Shown: in pieces, positions 19,363 to 27,619 of the stretch
Numbering within the stretch: position 1 is the stretch's first letter
Layout: every line of letters begins with the position of its first letter
Source: Nitratireductor indicus C115
GTDB taxonomy: Bacteria > Pseudomonadota > Alphaproteobacteria > Rhizobiales > Rhizobiaceae
Length of the DNA stretch: 64,000 nucleotides
Reading direction: 5' to 3'
Assembly (NCBI RefSeq): GCF_000300515.1
Contig: NZ_AMSI01000002.1
Span: 124,001 to 188,000, forward strand
Notes under the pieces: model-generated
What the model was told of the DNA's origin: nothing
The model's input: the letters and a program-made list of their open reading frames with translations, nothing else
Database searches by the model: none
Made by a program: the position numbers and the translations under genes

Positions 19363-20493
19363 GTGCCAAGCCGCCAGGGAATTGCAGTGTTGAGATTTTT
19401 GAAAGCGTTTGGCCCCGCCGTCGCCCGAACGAAACCCAGCGAAGCCCTGCGGGCAGGTGCGGGAGCGTTTCTCGGACTCGCGCTCTGCGGACTGTTTGCC
19501 TTAACGCCAGCCATCAATCTGAATTTAGGCCTCTACCTCATCGCTCCATTCGGTGCGAGTTCGGTGTTGCTCTTCGCGGTGCCCAACAGCCCTTTGGCAC
19601 AACCCTGGTCAGCGATATGCGGCAATACAATCGCCGCGTTGGTTGGCGTCGCAGTCTGTCTCCTGGTAGATGAACCGGTCTTGCGTATTGCACTCTCGGT
19701 CGGACTGGCGATCATGGCGATGATCCTCTGCCGCGCCGTCCACCCACCCGCAGGCGCCGTCGCGATGACGGCGGCAATGAACCCGGACACCATTGCCGAA
19801 CTGGGATTCCGCTTCGCCCTCACCCCGGTTGCCAGCGGCACGACGCTCCTTGTTCTGATTGCCATTCTATACGCACGTATGACCGGCCGGCGTTATCCGT
19901 TTCGCCAATTCGACGAGCCAAACCGGCACGGGACGGCAGACCGCCCTCCATTCGAACGTCTTGGCCTGACGAGCGAGGAGCTGACAGATATCCTCAGGCG
20001 ATACCGTCAATCGTTCAACCTGGGTGTCGAGGACCTCGCGCGACTGATCGGGGCAGCCGAGATGCAGGCCGCGTCTCATCGGGTGACGCCTGTCGTTGCC
20101 GCAGACCTGATGTCGCGCGACCTCGTGACTGTAAATCCACAGGCATCCCTTGCCGAAATCACAGCATTGTTCGAGCGGCACAGATTCACCTCGCTGCCCG
20201 TCGAAACCACCGATCGCAGGTTCGTCGGCATCATCTTCCAGATTCACTTGCTTATCCAGGACCGGGGTGCCGATGCACCGATCTTTAGCAGACGGCGGCG
20301 GCGCCTTAAGGCCCAGGACATTATGGAAACGACCAGCCCGCGGGCAGCCCCGTCGACCCCCTTGGCTGCACTGGTCCATCTGATGGCCGAGAGCGAAGTC
20401 GATGCGGTACCGGTGATCGAGGACGAGCGGATTGTCGGGGTGGTGACCCGAACAGACCTGATTGCCACGCTCGCACGCAGCAGCCTGTCATAA
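19363..20493 (+). CDS. HPP family membrane protein with two CBS domains
   Basis: A 376-residue protein: an N-terminal HPP domain of four membrane helices (about residues 30-170) with the name-giving CRAVHPPAGAVAMTAA motif, a cytoplasmic linker, then two CBS domains (VAADLMSRDLVTVNPQASLAEI and KAQDIMETTSP...LAALVHLMAESEVDAVPVIED). Some HPP proteins are nitrite transporters; CBS pairs usually bind adenine nucleotides. A GTG at 19387, eight codons in and preceded by AGGGA, may be the true start. It stands alone after tRNA-Val. Confidence 0.88.
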   Translation: MPSRQGIAVLRFLKAFGPAVARTKPSEALRAGAGAFLGLALCGLFALTPAINLNLGLYLIAPFGASSVLLFAVPNSPLAQPWSAICGNTIAALVGVAVCLLVDEPVLRIALSVGLAIMAMILCRAVHPPAGAVAMTAAMNPDTIAELGFRFALTPVASGTTLLVLIAILYARMTGRRYPFRQFDEPNRHGTADRPPFERLGLTSEELTDILRRYRQSFNLGVEDLARLIGAAEMQAASHRVTPVVAADLMSRDLVTVNPQASLAEITALFERHRFTSLPVETTDRRFVGIIFQIHLLIQDRGADAPIFSRRRRRLKAQDIMETTSPRAAPSTPLAALVHLMAESEVDAVPVIEDERIVGVVTRTDLIATLARSSLS

Positions 20494-20762
20494 CGCGTCG
20501 TCTCCGTTGTTATTGCTCAGAGATGCCCCGGCCAGGTGCGGTCTCGAAAGCACCTCATTCGGCAGGAGATAGTCCTTCCGGTATTTCTGACATGGGGACA
20601 ACTCACCCGTTTCGCAAAAGGCTGGAGATATAATCAGAGCATATGCAGTTTCAGGATAAGCTTTCATCCCGTTGGCTTCGAAAAGAGCGATAGGCCATAG
20701 GCACCTTGCCAAACCACCTTCTCCTGCGGGACAAGAGCAATCATGATCGCGAAAGCAGGTTG

Positions 20763-21902
20763 ATGCAGCAAAGACCAGACATTCCCAGCGAGCCCCCATG
20801 GCTCGGCGTATCGAGCTCCCAGCGTTCAGCGCTCGTTCCCCCGCGATCCGTCGCCCGCTGGCTGCTGGTTCTGATCGTCGTTGCCGGCATCTACTTCTTT
20901 CACGATTTTCTCGTTCCCGTTCTGGCCGCCGTCGTCATCGGCTTTGCAAGCTGGCCGGCTTACCGGGCCCTGCTCAACCAGCTCGGCGGCAATCGCGCCA
21001 CGGCCGCAACCGTGGCAATCCTGCTCATTCTTCTGTTCCTGATCGTGCCGCTATTCTTCGCGGTCACTTACACGATCGATGAAATCGGCCAATGGTTCAG
21101 CTGGGCCGTGGAAACCAACTCCACCGGCGCTCCCACTCCCAGCTGGCTGGCAAACCTGCCGGCCGTCGGGGAATGGCTGGACAGTCAGTGGACGACCTAT
21201 ATCGGCCACCCCGGCGCAATAGGAGAACTGGTCCAGATCGTCAGCGGCGCCAATATCGGCAATATCTACCGCGCAATCCTGGCCACCGGCTCAAGCGCCT
21301 TCGACATCATCCTCACACTGCTTTTCATGATGATCGTTCTCTTTTTCGTCTACCGGGATGGGGAAGCCTTCGCCCGGCAGGTGGATGTACTTGGAGAGCG
21401 CATCCTTCCAACCCGGTGGGAACGTTTTTCCCGCGTGGTCCCCGCCACCATAAAGTCCACCGTGGTCGGCACCACTTTGATCGCTATCGGCGAAGGCATT
21501 GTGCTCGGTTCAGCCTACTGGATTGCCGGCGTCCCCTCCCATGTCACCCTGGGCGTTCTTACAGGCGTGATGGCGCTTGTACCCGGCGGCGCTCCGCTTT
21601 CCATGACACTCGTATCCACCTATCTCGTGGCAAGCGGCTCGCCTGCCGCCGGCATAGCGCTGTTTGCCTGGGGCGCGCTCGAGCTCTTTATCGTGGACAA
21701 GGCAATCCGGCCGCGGCTTGTGGGGGGGCCGATAAGCCTTCCCTTCCTGCCCACGTTTTTCGGCCTGATTGGCGGCGTGAAAACCATGGGGTTCGTGGGC
21801 CTGTTCATAGGCCCCGTGCTGATGGCCCTTTTTGTCGCGATCTGGCGTGAATGGGTCCGGGAAGCGGAGCAGGACGAAATCCGCTCAAGGCAAGGCGAAT
21901 AG
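20763..21902 (+). CDS. AI-2E family transporter
   Basis: A 379-residue inner-membrane protein of the AI-2 exporter (PerM/UPF0118) superfamily. About eight helices are seen, including paired helices near residues 35-75, a long soluble loop (TIDEIGQWFSW to AILATG), and the C-terminal block with GVLTGVMALVPGGAPLSM and GPISLPFLPTFFGLIGGVKTMGFVGLFIGPVLMAL. Members export varied small molecules or ions; the substrate here is unknown. The start is the Met 19 codons into the open frame. The 269 bp upstream of it have no gene. Confidence 0.88.
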   Translation: MQQRPDIPSEPPWLGVSSSQRSALVPPRSVARWLLVLIVVAGIYFFHDFLVPVLAAVVIGFASWPAYRALLNQLGGNRATAATVAILLILLFLIVPLFFAVTYTIDEIGQWFSWAVETNSTGAPTPSWLANLPAVGEWLDSQWTTYIGHPGAIGELVQIVSGANIGNIYRAILATGSSAFDIILTLLFMMIVLFFVYRDGEAFARQVDVLGERILPTRWERFSRVVPATIKSTVVGTTLIAIGEGIVLGSAYWIAGVPSHVTLGVLTGVMALVPGGAPLSMTLVSTYLVASGSPAAGIALFAWGALELFIVDKAIRPRLVGGPISLPFLPTFFGLIGGVKTMGFVGLFIGPVLMALFVAIWREWVREAEQDEIRSRQGE

Positions 21903-21922
21903 TTTTACCGCTCCCGCAACAT

Positions 21923-23350
21923 TCAGGCCGAGCCGGAAGTCTCAGCCCTGTTGCGCCCCAGCTTCTTGGCCGCATAAAGCGCTCCATCCGCCTCAAGCAG
22001 CATGGCATCGAGATCCGCGTTGGTACTGCCTGCTGCCGCGAGCCCCACGCTGATTGTGATATCGAGCGCACCGTCCGGATAAGCCGGCACCGGTTCGTCC
22101 GCGATGGCCCGGCGAATGCGCTCCGCAACGGCAAGCGCCTCCGAACGTGTGCAGTGAGGCAGGAGAATGGCGAATTCTTCACCGCCGATACGGCCGATGA
22201 CATCGGTGGGCCGCAGAAACGCTGCCGCACGCTCCGCCACGATACTGATCACCGCATCGCCGGCCGCATGACCATGGCTGTCGTTGATCGACTTGAAATG
22301 ATCGATGTCGAGCATTAGAAGCGCCACCGGCTTTTCTTCCCTGCGCACCGCCTTCAACCGCATTTCCGCCTCGCTGCGAAATGCTCTTCGGTTGAACAGG
22401 CCCGAAAGTGGATCATGAGCCGCAAGATGACGCAGCCGCTCCAGAAGTTCCGCCTGACGGCTCATGACGCTCGCAAGCATGATGGGCGCGAGCGCGATAA
22501 GGCTGACGCCCAGACGGATTGAAATCAATGCCTGCTCGTTGGAGGCATCCACCGTATTGGGTAGATAGCCGGCCGAAAGCGCGAGCAGCGTCCAGAAACT
22601 GAAAGCAAGTGTCAGCAAAGCCGTCACGAAGCGCGGATAGACAAGCGCGCCCCACAATAGCGCCGGCACAGGAAGAGCAAGCGCCCCCGCCCCGCCAATC
22701 GCAACGGCGATTGCACAGGCGAGGATCAACGCCAGCACCGGCGCAGCATAATGGAGAATTTCAAACCGGTCAGGTCGACGCCAACGCGGCAAGGCTGATG
22801 CCGTCAGGATCACAGGCAAAATGGCCACGTAATTGGCGAACTCCGTCACGAACCAGAAGGTCAGCCCTCCAAGAGCTGTTCCGCCGAACAAGATCGGATT
22901 TGCAACAGCCCCCACCCCGCCTGCAAGAAGGGATCCCACAGCAACGGCAAGAACCAGCCCGAGTGTCGATTCCGGTGTGCGCAATTCAATCGCATCGCGG
23001 GAAAAACGGCTGATGACGAAGTATGTCCCCGCAATCCCGATCAGGTTTGCGCTCGCCAGAATAACGGCCTTGAAAACAGTGGCACCGGCAAGGAAATCGG
23101 CAGCAAGAAACGCCGCGCTGCCGGCAATCCATCCAATGGGACCAGCCGCACGTGGCATGCGCAGCATCAGGCCAAGCATCACGGCATTGGCCGGCCAGAC
23201 GGTCGCCAGAAAATCAACGGGCCTCGTGTAGATGCCGAACAGGCACGAGGAGAACACGGCACAACCCAGAATGAGCGCGCAGGACAGGGTGCCGGCAACC
23301 GAAGCCGACTTGAAGACTGAAATACCGCGCGAACGCCCTGACAGGTTCAA
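21923..23350 (-). CDS. MASE1-GGDEF diguanylate cyclase
   Basis: Synthesises cyclic di-GMP. About 475 residues: an N-terminal MASE1 sensor of eight or so membrane helices, then a GGDEF domain (AAHDPLSGLFNRRAF, LDIDHFKSINDSHGHAAGD, IGRIGGEEFAILLP). The active motif is GGEEF, so it should be catalytic, and an RPTD inhibitory site lies five residues before it, implying product feedback. A TTG start at 23350, eight bases after GGGGAGA, is preferred; the frame stays open to an ATG at 23446 but the added residues do not look native. Confidence 0.88.
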   Translation of the reverse strand: MNLSGRSRGISVFKSASVAGTLSCALILGCAVFSSCLFGIYTRPVDFLATVWPANAVMLGLMLRMPRAAGPIGWIAGSAAFLAADFLAGATVFKAVILASANLIGIAGTYFVISRFSRDAIELRTPESTLGLVLAVAVGSLLAGGVGAVANPILFGGTALGGLTFWFVTEFANYVAILPVILTASALPRWRRPDRFEILHYAAPVLALILACAIAVAIGGAGALALPVPALLWGALVYPRFVTALLTLAFSFWTLLALSAGYLPNTVDASNEQALISIRLGVSLIALAPIMLASVMSRQAELLERLRHLAAHDPLSGLFNRRAFRSEAEMRLKAVRREEKPVALLMLDIDHFKSINDSHGHAAGDAVISIVAERAAAFLRPTDVIGRIGGEEFAILLPHCTRSEALAVAERIRRAIADEPVPAYPDGALDITISVGLAAAGSTNADLDAMLLEADGALYAAKKLGRNRAETSGSA

Positions 23351-23469
23351 AGAACCATCTCCCCAACTTGCAAACCTAGCATAACCGGCATGTTTAGCCG
23401 GGACGTTAACGGAACATCCCGGCAACGGCCGACCGCAGGCGCACATCGCTCATGGTTAATTTCGCGATG

Positions 23470-23488
23470 CAGATTTGATTAAAATCTG
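23470..23488. promoter_or_regulatory. 7-bp dyad upstream of small membrane protein
   Basis: CAGATTT, five bases (GATTA), then AAATCTG: a perfect inverted repeat 18 bp before the ATG of the 53-residue reading frame and between two divergent genes. Could be an operator; nothing identifies its protein. Confidence 0.35.
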
Positions 23489-23505
23489 AGGCATATCCTT
23501 TGCGC

Positions 23506-23667
23506 ATGATGAGCCCGTTGCAATTGTTGACCAGTCTCCTGCGCGCCGCCGCATTGCTGTCTCCAGCAGCGGTTGCCATACTGACCTTCGTCTATCTGGT
23601 GCACGACGCCGACAATCCCCGTAACGCAAGAAGCGTCGACTATACGAGCACCGCTTCGGTGGATTGA
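23506..23667 (+). CDS. Putative small membrane protein (53 aa)
   Basis: A short frame (MMSPLQLLTSLLRAAALLSP...) with one hydrophobic helix at about residues 8-32 and a polar, charged tail (HDADNPRNARSVDYTSTASVD). The composition, helix-then-charged-tail plan and codon usage are reasonable for a small inner-membrane protein, but no family is recognised and no strong ribosome binding site is seen. It lies between the MASE1 cyclase (divergent) and a methyltransferase (same strand, 124 bp later). Confidence 0.4.
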   Translation: MMSPLQLLTSLLRAAALLSPAAVAILTFVYLVHDADNPRNARSVDYTSTASVD

Positions 23668-23791
23668 CGACACACGGCCACCCCGGCTAGCAAGCCCCCT
23701 TCAGGAACAGGGCGGACAGCGTCGGCACAAAAGCGATGCCTTGCATCGAGGCCGGTTGAACAACGCCGTGTCGCATAACCGGGTGAATCTT

Positions 23792-24499
23792 ATGAGCAAG
23801 CTTGAGAACGGCTGGGAAACATCGGCTGCGGCATGGATCTCGGACATGGGTGAAGCGGGAGATTTTTCGCGCAGGCACATACTTGATGCCCCAATGCTCG
23901 CCCGCATCCGCGAAAAAGGTTTTACGCGCGCACTCGATGTGGGAGCCGGCGAAGGTCGCTTTTGCCGAATGATGAGGTCCGAAGGACTGGAAGTGATCGG
24001 CGTCGAACCGACCCCGAGCTTACACGCCATGGCTCAAGCCCGCGATCCTTCCGGCACCTATGTCGATGCCATGGCCGAAAACTTGCCGTTCGAGGATGCC
24101 AGTTTCGATCTGGTGGTGAGCTACCTGACCCTCATCGACATAGATGGAATAAAAGAAGCAATTGGCGAAATGGCCCGGGTTCTCAGGCCTGGAGGATCGC
24201 TTCTCATTGCCAATCTCAACAGTTTCAACACCGCCGGCGGCTGGAAGACAGTACCGGATGGAACCCGGCGCTTCGAGATCGACAATTATCTTACCGAACG
24301 CGCCGAATGGGTAAGTTGGCGTGGAATATCCATTCGAAATTGGCACCGCCCCTTCCACACCTATATGCGCTTGCTTCTCGACACGGGTCTGCGCCTCGTT
24401 TTCTTCGATGAACCGGCCCCGTCCGGCGGCGATCCGGAGGTCGCGGCACGTTACAGACGCTCTCCCTATTTCCACATCATGGAATGGAAAAAGGCCTGA
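23792..24499 (+). CDS. Class I SAM-dependent methyltransferase
   Basis: A 235-residue methyltransferase of the Methyltransf_11 type. Motif I is ALDVGAGEGRFCRMM, motif II the acidic end VIGVEPTP, motif III SFDLVVSYLTLIDID, followed by MARVLRPGGSLLIANLN. The C-terminal part (RPFHTYMRLLLDTGLRLVFFDEP) resembles small-molecule methyltransferases. Substrate unknown. The start is set at MSKLENGWETSAAAWI because family members begin near the W-x-x-x-A-x-x-W region; an upstream Met adds 17 unrelated residues. A membrane protein gene follows after 96 bp. Confidence 0.88.
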   Translation: MSKLENGWETSAAAWISDMGEAGDFSRRHILDAPMLARIREKGFTRALDVGAGEGRFCRMMRSEGLEVIGVEPTPSLHAMAQARDPSGTYVDAMAENLPFEDASFDLVVSYLTLIDIDGIKEAIGEMARVLRPGGSLLIANLNSFNTAGGWKTVPDGTRRFEIDNYLTERAEWVSWRGISIRNWHRPFHTYMRLLLDTGLRLVFFDEPAPSGGDPEVAARYRRSPYFHIMEWKKA

Positions 24500-24595
24500 G
24501 CACGCGCCCTTATCGAGGCCTGTATTTATCCGCCTGGTTGCAATCTGCCACGCGGTTCTGTCGGAATAGGCCATTCGATTCGCCTGGGGGCCTTG

Positions 24596-25081
24596 ATGAA
24601 CCGCACTCTGTCCGCTTTCCTTCTGGTGGCTGTCCTCACTGGCTTGCTGGTCGCCCTCAGCTTCGGCCTGCAGATCAAGGGATATCCCTTCGGCAGTCTC
24701 GGCGTCTCGCGGCTCGACGGGCTGGCAAACGCCAAGACCTTCATTCCGCTTGCCGCGATCTATGCCCTTTCGGGCGCTCTGATCGTCATCCTGCCGCTTC
24801 GAACAGCCGGGATGATACATTCCGGAGCCGCCTCGCCGGTTTTTTCCACGGCGGTGGTGCTGCTTGCCACAATTTTCGGCGTGCAGGTCGCCCGCTTTGC
24901 GTTCGGCGTTCGCGATGCATTGTCGATACTTCTGGATTGGCAATTTCTGTTTGCAGCCGCGATTGTGGTTGTGCATCTGTCGCTCGACACATTGCGGCGC
25001 AATGCGCTTCTGCGCACGCTGTCTTTCATCGGATTTATCGCTGCAACGCTCGCCTGCCTCTACTGGACCTTCCGTCTGTAG
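24596..25081 (+). CDS. Four-helix membrane protein, unknown function
   Basis: A 161-residue protein with four predicted membrane helices (about residues 6-28, 48-68, 80-100 and 108-128, with a further hydrophobic stretch at the C-terminus). It has no recognised domain. The ATG used directly follows a TTG and a GGGGG tract that can act as a ribosome binding site. It is on the same strand as the methyltransferase and convergent with the second diguanylate cyclase, so it could form a two-gene unit with the methyltransferase. Confidence 0.65.
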   Translation: MNRTLSAFLLVAVLTGLLVALSFGLQIKGYPFGSLGVSRLDGLANAKTFIPLAAIYALSGALIVILPLRTAGMIHSGAASPVFSTAVVLLATIFGVQVARFAFGVRDALSILLDWQFLFAAAIVVVHLSLDTLRRNALLRTLSFIGFIAATLACLYWTFRL

Positions 25082-25146
25082 AAAAGTTTCAGACAGGACG
25101 GATCGGCTGAATTCTCAGCGGCCGCAGGGGAAAAGCGTTGCCTGAA

Positions 25147-26349
25147 TCATTGCGCGACCCGCACCAGACGTTTGTCGGATGAGAACAGACGCACCTGGTC
25201 TCGGCCGGCATCCTTCGCATCGTAGAGCGCCCGGTCGGCGCGGCGCAGGAGCTTGAACAACTCCTCCCCGCGATGGGTCGAAAAGGCAAGGCCGATACTG
25301 GCGGTGGTCGAGAAGTGATCCGGCAGCCCTTCGACACGCAGCTCCGAAACACGCTTGCGTAGCTCTTCTGCAAAGCACCGAGCTTTCCCTGGATCGACAT
25401 TGGGAACGAACACGGCGAATTCCTCGCCGCCGATCCGCCCCGCGACCATTTCGGGCTCGATCATGGCACGTAGCATCCGCCCGAAAGCCGCGATCACACT
25501 GTCTCCGACCGCATGGCCGAAATTATCGTTGATCCGCTTGAAGTGGTCGATGTCGACAATCAGAAGAACCGCTGCCTCGCCCCGCTCGTTACACGATTGC
25601 AGCAACGCGCTTGCCTGATCCTCAAAGCCCCGCCTGTTGGCAAGGCCCGAAAGCACATCCGTACGTGCTTCTTTGGTCAGTTCCTCGATGAGATCCGTGG
25701 CGACCGCGACAAGTAGGATCAGCGCAATGGTGACCGAGATCAACGCCTGCGTGAATTGAACGGTCGCCCAGTAAAGCGACTGCTGGAAACCGGTATAGTC
25801 CGCATAGCTTTCATAGCCGCCCTGCAACCAAACAATGAGGATAGGGCGAAAGATGAAATTCGTAGCGGCCAGGAAGCTGACCCAGAACAGCACCTTGTCG
25901 ATGAATTTCGGGTTGCGGATTTTGCGCAGTTTGAACACAGCCGATGCCGCGATGATGCCGAGCCCGATATTGATGGAATAGATCCGGTTCGTGAGGCTTG
26001 GATGAACCACCAGAAACCAGCAAAGGGCGGCAAAACTGGCGCCCGCGACAATCAACATTGGATAAAGCGGCGCCTTGATCCGGTACCGCCATAGAACCGA
26101 AGTCCACAGGAACAGCGCCGACACGATAAAGAAAAAATTCGATGGAATGCGTTGCAGCTCCATCGGCATGCCCGGCATGATGTCCTGAAACAGGAAGCCG
26201 AGCGCCATCGCCCCATAACCGGCAGCAGCAAGCGCCACATAGGCCTGATTGCGCTGGTTGAGCCAGAGGATGGCAAACGCCATCGCCAGGATGATACCAA
26301 TCCCCGGATTTAACAGCGATATGAATAGCTGCCCGCTCAATGCGCCCAC
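25147..26349 (-). CDS. Membrane GGDEF diguanylate cyclase
   Basis: A 400-residue cyclic di-GMP synthase with an N-terminal module of about seven membrane helices (residues 10-225), not recognised as MASE1, then a GGDEF domain: ARTDVLSGLANRRGF, VDIDHFKRINDNFGHAVGD and AGRIGGEEFAVFVP. The catalytic motif is intact. The position five residues before it reads EPEM rather than RxxD, so the usual inhibitory site is absent and feedback control may be missing, unlike the cyclase 2 kb away. It is convergent with the small membrane protein gene. Confidence 0.88.
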   Translation of the reverse strand: MGALSGQLFISLLNPGIGIILAMAFAILWLNQRNQAYVALAAAGYGAMALGFLFQDIMPGMPMELQRIPSNFFFIVSALFLWTSVLWRYRIKAPLYPMLIVAGASFAALCWFLVVHPSLTNRIYSINIGLGIIAASAVFKLRKIRNPKFIDKVLFWVSFLAATNFIFRPILIVWLQGGYESYADYTGFQQSLYWATVQFTQALISVTIALILLVAVATDLIEELTKEARTDVLSGLANRRGFEDQASALLQSCNERGEAAVLLIVDIDHFKRINDNFGHAVGDSVIAAFGRMLRAMIEPEMVAGRIGGEEFAVFVPNVDPGKARCFAEELRKRVSELRVEGLPDHFSTTASIGLAFSTHRGEELFKLLRRADRALYDAKDAGRDQVRLFSSDKRLVRVAQ

Positions 26350-26634
26350 TCCCGAAAGTGAGCCGACCCTATGCCAGGAGCATAAAAGAAGGCATTAACG
26401 AAACAGATTCAAATTTTACAAGTAATCACCAATCCATGTCCCAAGATCTTTCCCGGAATAACAACCAATTGAAATCATAAGGAATATATTGACCAAAGGC
26501 CTGAAATTCGAAAACGTTCTGCAATGGAATTTTACTTTGCCGACCATATATCAGCCGCTTACTTGCCCCCAAAGCACTTGTATGGTCTGTTTCATCGCCT
26601 TTGCAGGAATCGAACGAATGGACATCCGGAGACG

Positions 26635-27027
26635 ATGCTGAGGAATATCGCCGCTGCAATTTTCGGAGCCATGCTCCTTTCAACGCCCGCACAAGCCTTC
26701 AATACCGGCATGAAGGCTTCATTGATGAAGCTTGACCCTGTCACCCGGCTGGAACAGCGTTGCGACGTCGCCGTGATGGAGACAATTCGGCACGATCAGA
26801 ACCGTTTCAATCCAGACCGCGTCGTGGCCTACACGTTCGAGGAACCAAACGTCGACGGCGATGAGATCAGCAGTCACGGTGCAGCGTTCCGAAGCAAGGG
26901 GCACTGGTATCGCCTCGCCTTTTCATGCAAGACGGCTCCGGATCACATCGAAGTGCTTGCACTCGAATACAAGGTCGGCGACGAAATCCCCCGCGACGAC
27001 TGGAAACGCCTCAATCTTTGGAAGTAG
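26635..27027 (+). CDS. Exported DUF930 protein
   Basis: A 130-residue protein of the DUF930 family, found mainly in Rhizobiales and of unknown function. A signal peptide (MLRNIAAAIFGAMLLSTPAQA) precedes MKASLMKLDPVTRLEQRCDVAVME, the hallmark of the family, and the chain ends LEYKVGDEIPRDDWKRLNLW. Two cysteines could form a disulfide. The start is the ATG preceded by GGAG; an ATG 37 codons earlier lies in AT-rich non-coding sequence. It is divergent from the second diguanylate cyclase. Confidence 0.85.
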   Translation: MLRNIAAAIFGAMLLSTPAQAFNTGMKASLMKLDPVTRLEQRCDVAVMETIRHDQNRFNPDRVVAYTFEEPNVDGDEISSHGAAFRSKGHWYRLAFSCKTAPDHIEVLALEYKVGDEIPRDDWKRLNLWK

Positions 27028-27195
27028 CATTCGGCAAATCACCCAAAAATTTTTTACGCCGTGGGCCTGAGCGTAGCCTGATTCGAATGTTCCGGACATC
27101 GAAGACGGATGGTCAGATTTCGTAATCGCCGTCGAGGCAATGTCTGGAATGCTCCCGAGGCAAATATTGCACGCGGGGTAATACCGGAAAATTCC

Positions 27196-27238
27196 TTGCG
27201 CGCGCAAAGATATGGACAATGCGCTCCGCGCATTGTCC
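27196..27238. repeat. Two palindromes in the DUF930-LuxR intergenic region
   Basis: TTGCGCGCGCAA at 27196-27207 is a 12-bp palindrome. GGACAATGCG (27214-27223), five bases, then CGCATTGTCC (27229-27238) is a perfect 10-bp stem. They lie in a 293-bp stretch (27028-27320) with no supported gene. The larger hairpin could end the DUF930 transcript or belong to a small RNA; no T-run follows. Confidence 0.5.
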
Positions 27239-27320
27239 CAGCTTTCGCTCAAGGGGTTCTGCAATAGACTACCTGCGGCAGAAGCCTTCCGCGGATTTCA
27301 TCTATCGGACAGCCAGCAGA

Positions 27321-27512
27321 TCAAGAACCGAACCCTTGTGCCTCTGCCACCACTTCAAGACACATGCTGGTCAGATAGGAAAAGAGCTTATGCTCTTTGA
27401 AATCCTCAATCTCCCCCGCCAGCCGAGCTGCCTCGTGAAGATGAGTCATAATCAAATTATAGGAAGAAAAAGCAGCTTTCGCTTCAATTTCAAGAATTTC
27501 ATTTTTAAGCAT
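27321..27512 (-). CDS. Small protein downstream of LuxR gene (63 aa)
   Basis: A 63-residue soluble, helical frame (MLKNEILEIEAKAAFSSYNL...) with alternating acidic and hydrophobic residues, no signal or membrane segment. GGGGTGG lies seven bases before the ATG and is a fair ribosome binding site. It is on the same strand as the LuxR regulator, 107 bp downstream of it, with a near-perfect dyad in between, so it may be a target of that regulator. No family recognised; the residue pattern looks like a real protein but it could be spurious. Confidence 0.5.
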   Translation of the reverse strand: MLKNEILEIEAKAAFSSYNLIMTHLHEAARLAGEIEDFKEHKLFSYLTSMCLEVVAEAQGFGS

Positions 27513-27554
27513 GAATCAGCCACCCCCGGTTCCATCAAAGCTTAAAACATATAT

Positions 27555-27579
27555 GCTGGGATATGAGCCATATCCTAGC
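27555..27579. promoter_or_regulatory. Lux-box-like 25-bp dyad
   Basis: GCTGGGATATG, then AGC, then CATATCCTAGC: 10 of 11 positions are complementary, with one G-T mismatch. It lies 43 bp upstream of the 63-residue frame and between it and the LuxR gene. Size and symmetry resemble LuxR-type operators, but the sequence is not a known lux box. Confidence 0.5.
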
Positions 27580-27600
27580 GCGAGCTGAATTCGATTTCAT

Positions 27601-27619
27601 CCCCCCAAAATTTGGGGGG
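27601..27619. repeat. C6-A4-T3-G6 palindrome at the luxR stop
   Basis: CCCCCC AAA A TTT GGGGGG is a perfect 9-bp dyad around one central A, abutting the LuxR stop codon at 27620. It may form a strong hairpin in the mRNA. No T-run follows on the minus strand. Confidence 0.6.

Noticed and set aside
26426-26692. 88-codon minus-strand frame between the second cyclase and DUF930
   Set aside because: It crosses the DUF930 start and an AT-rich intergenic stretch; composition looks random.
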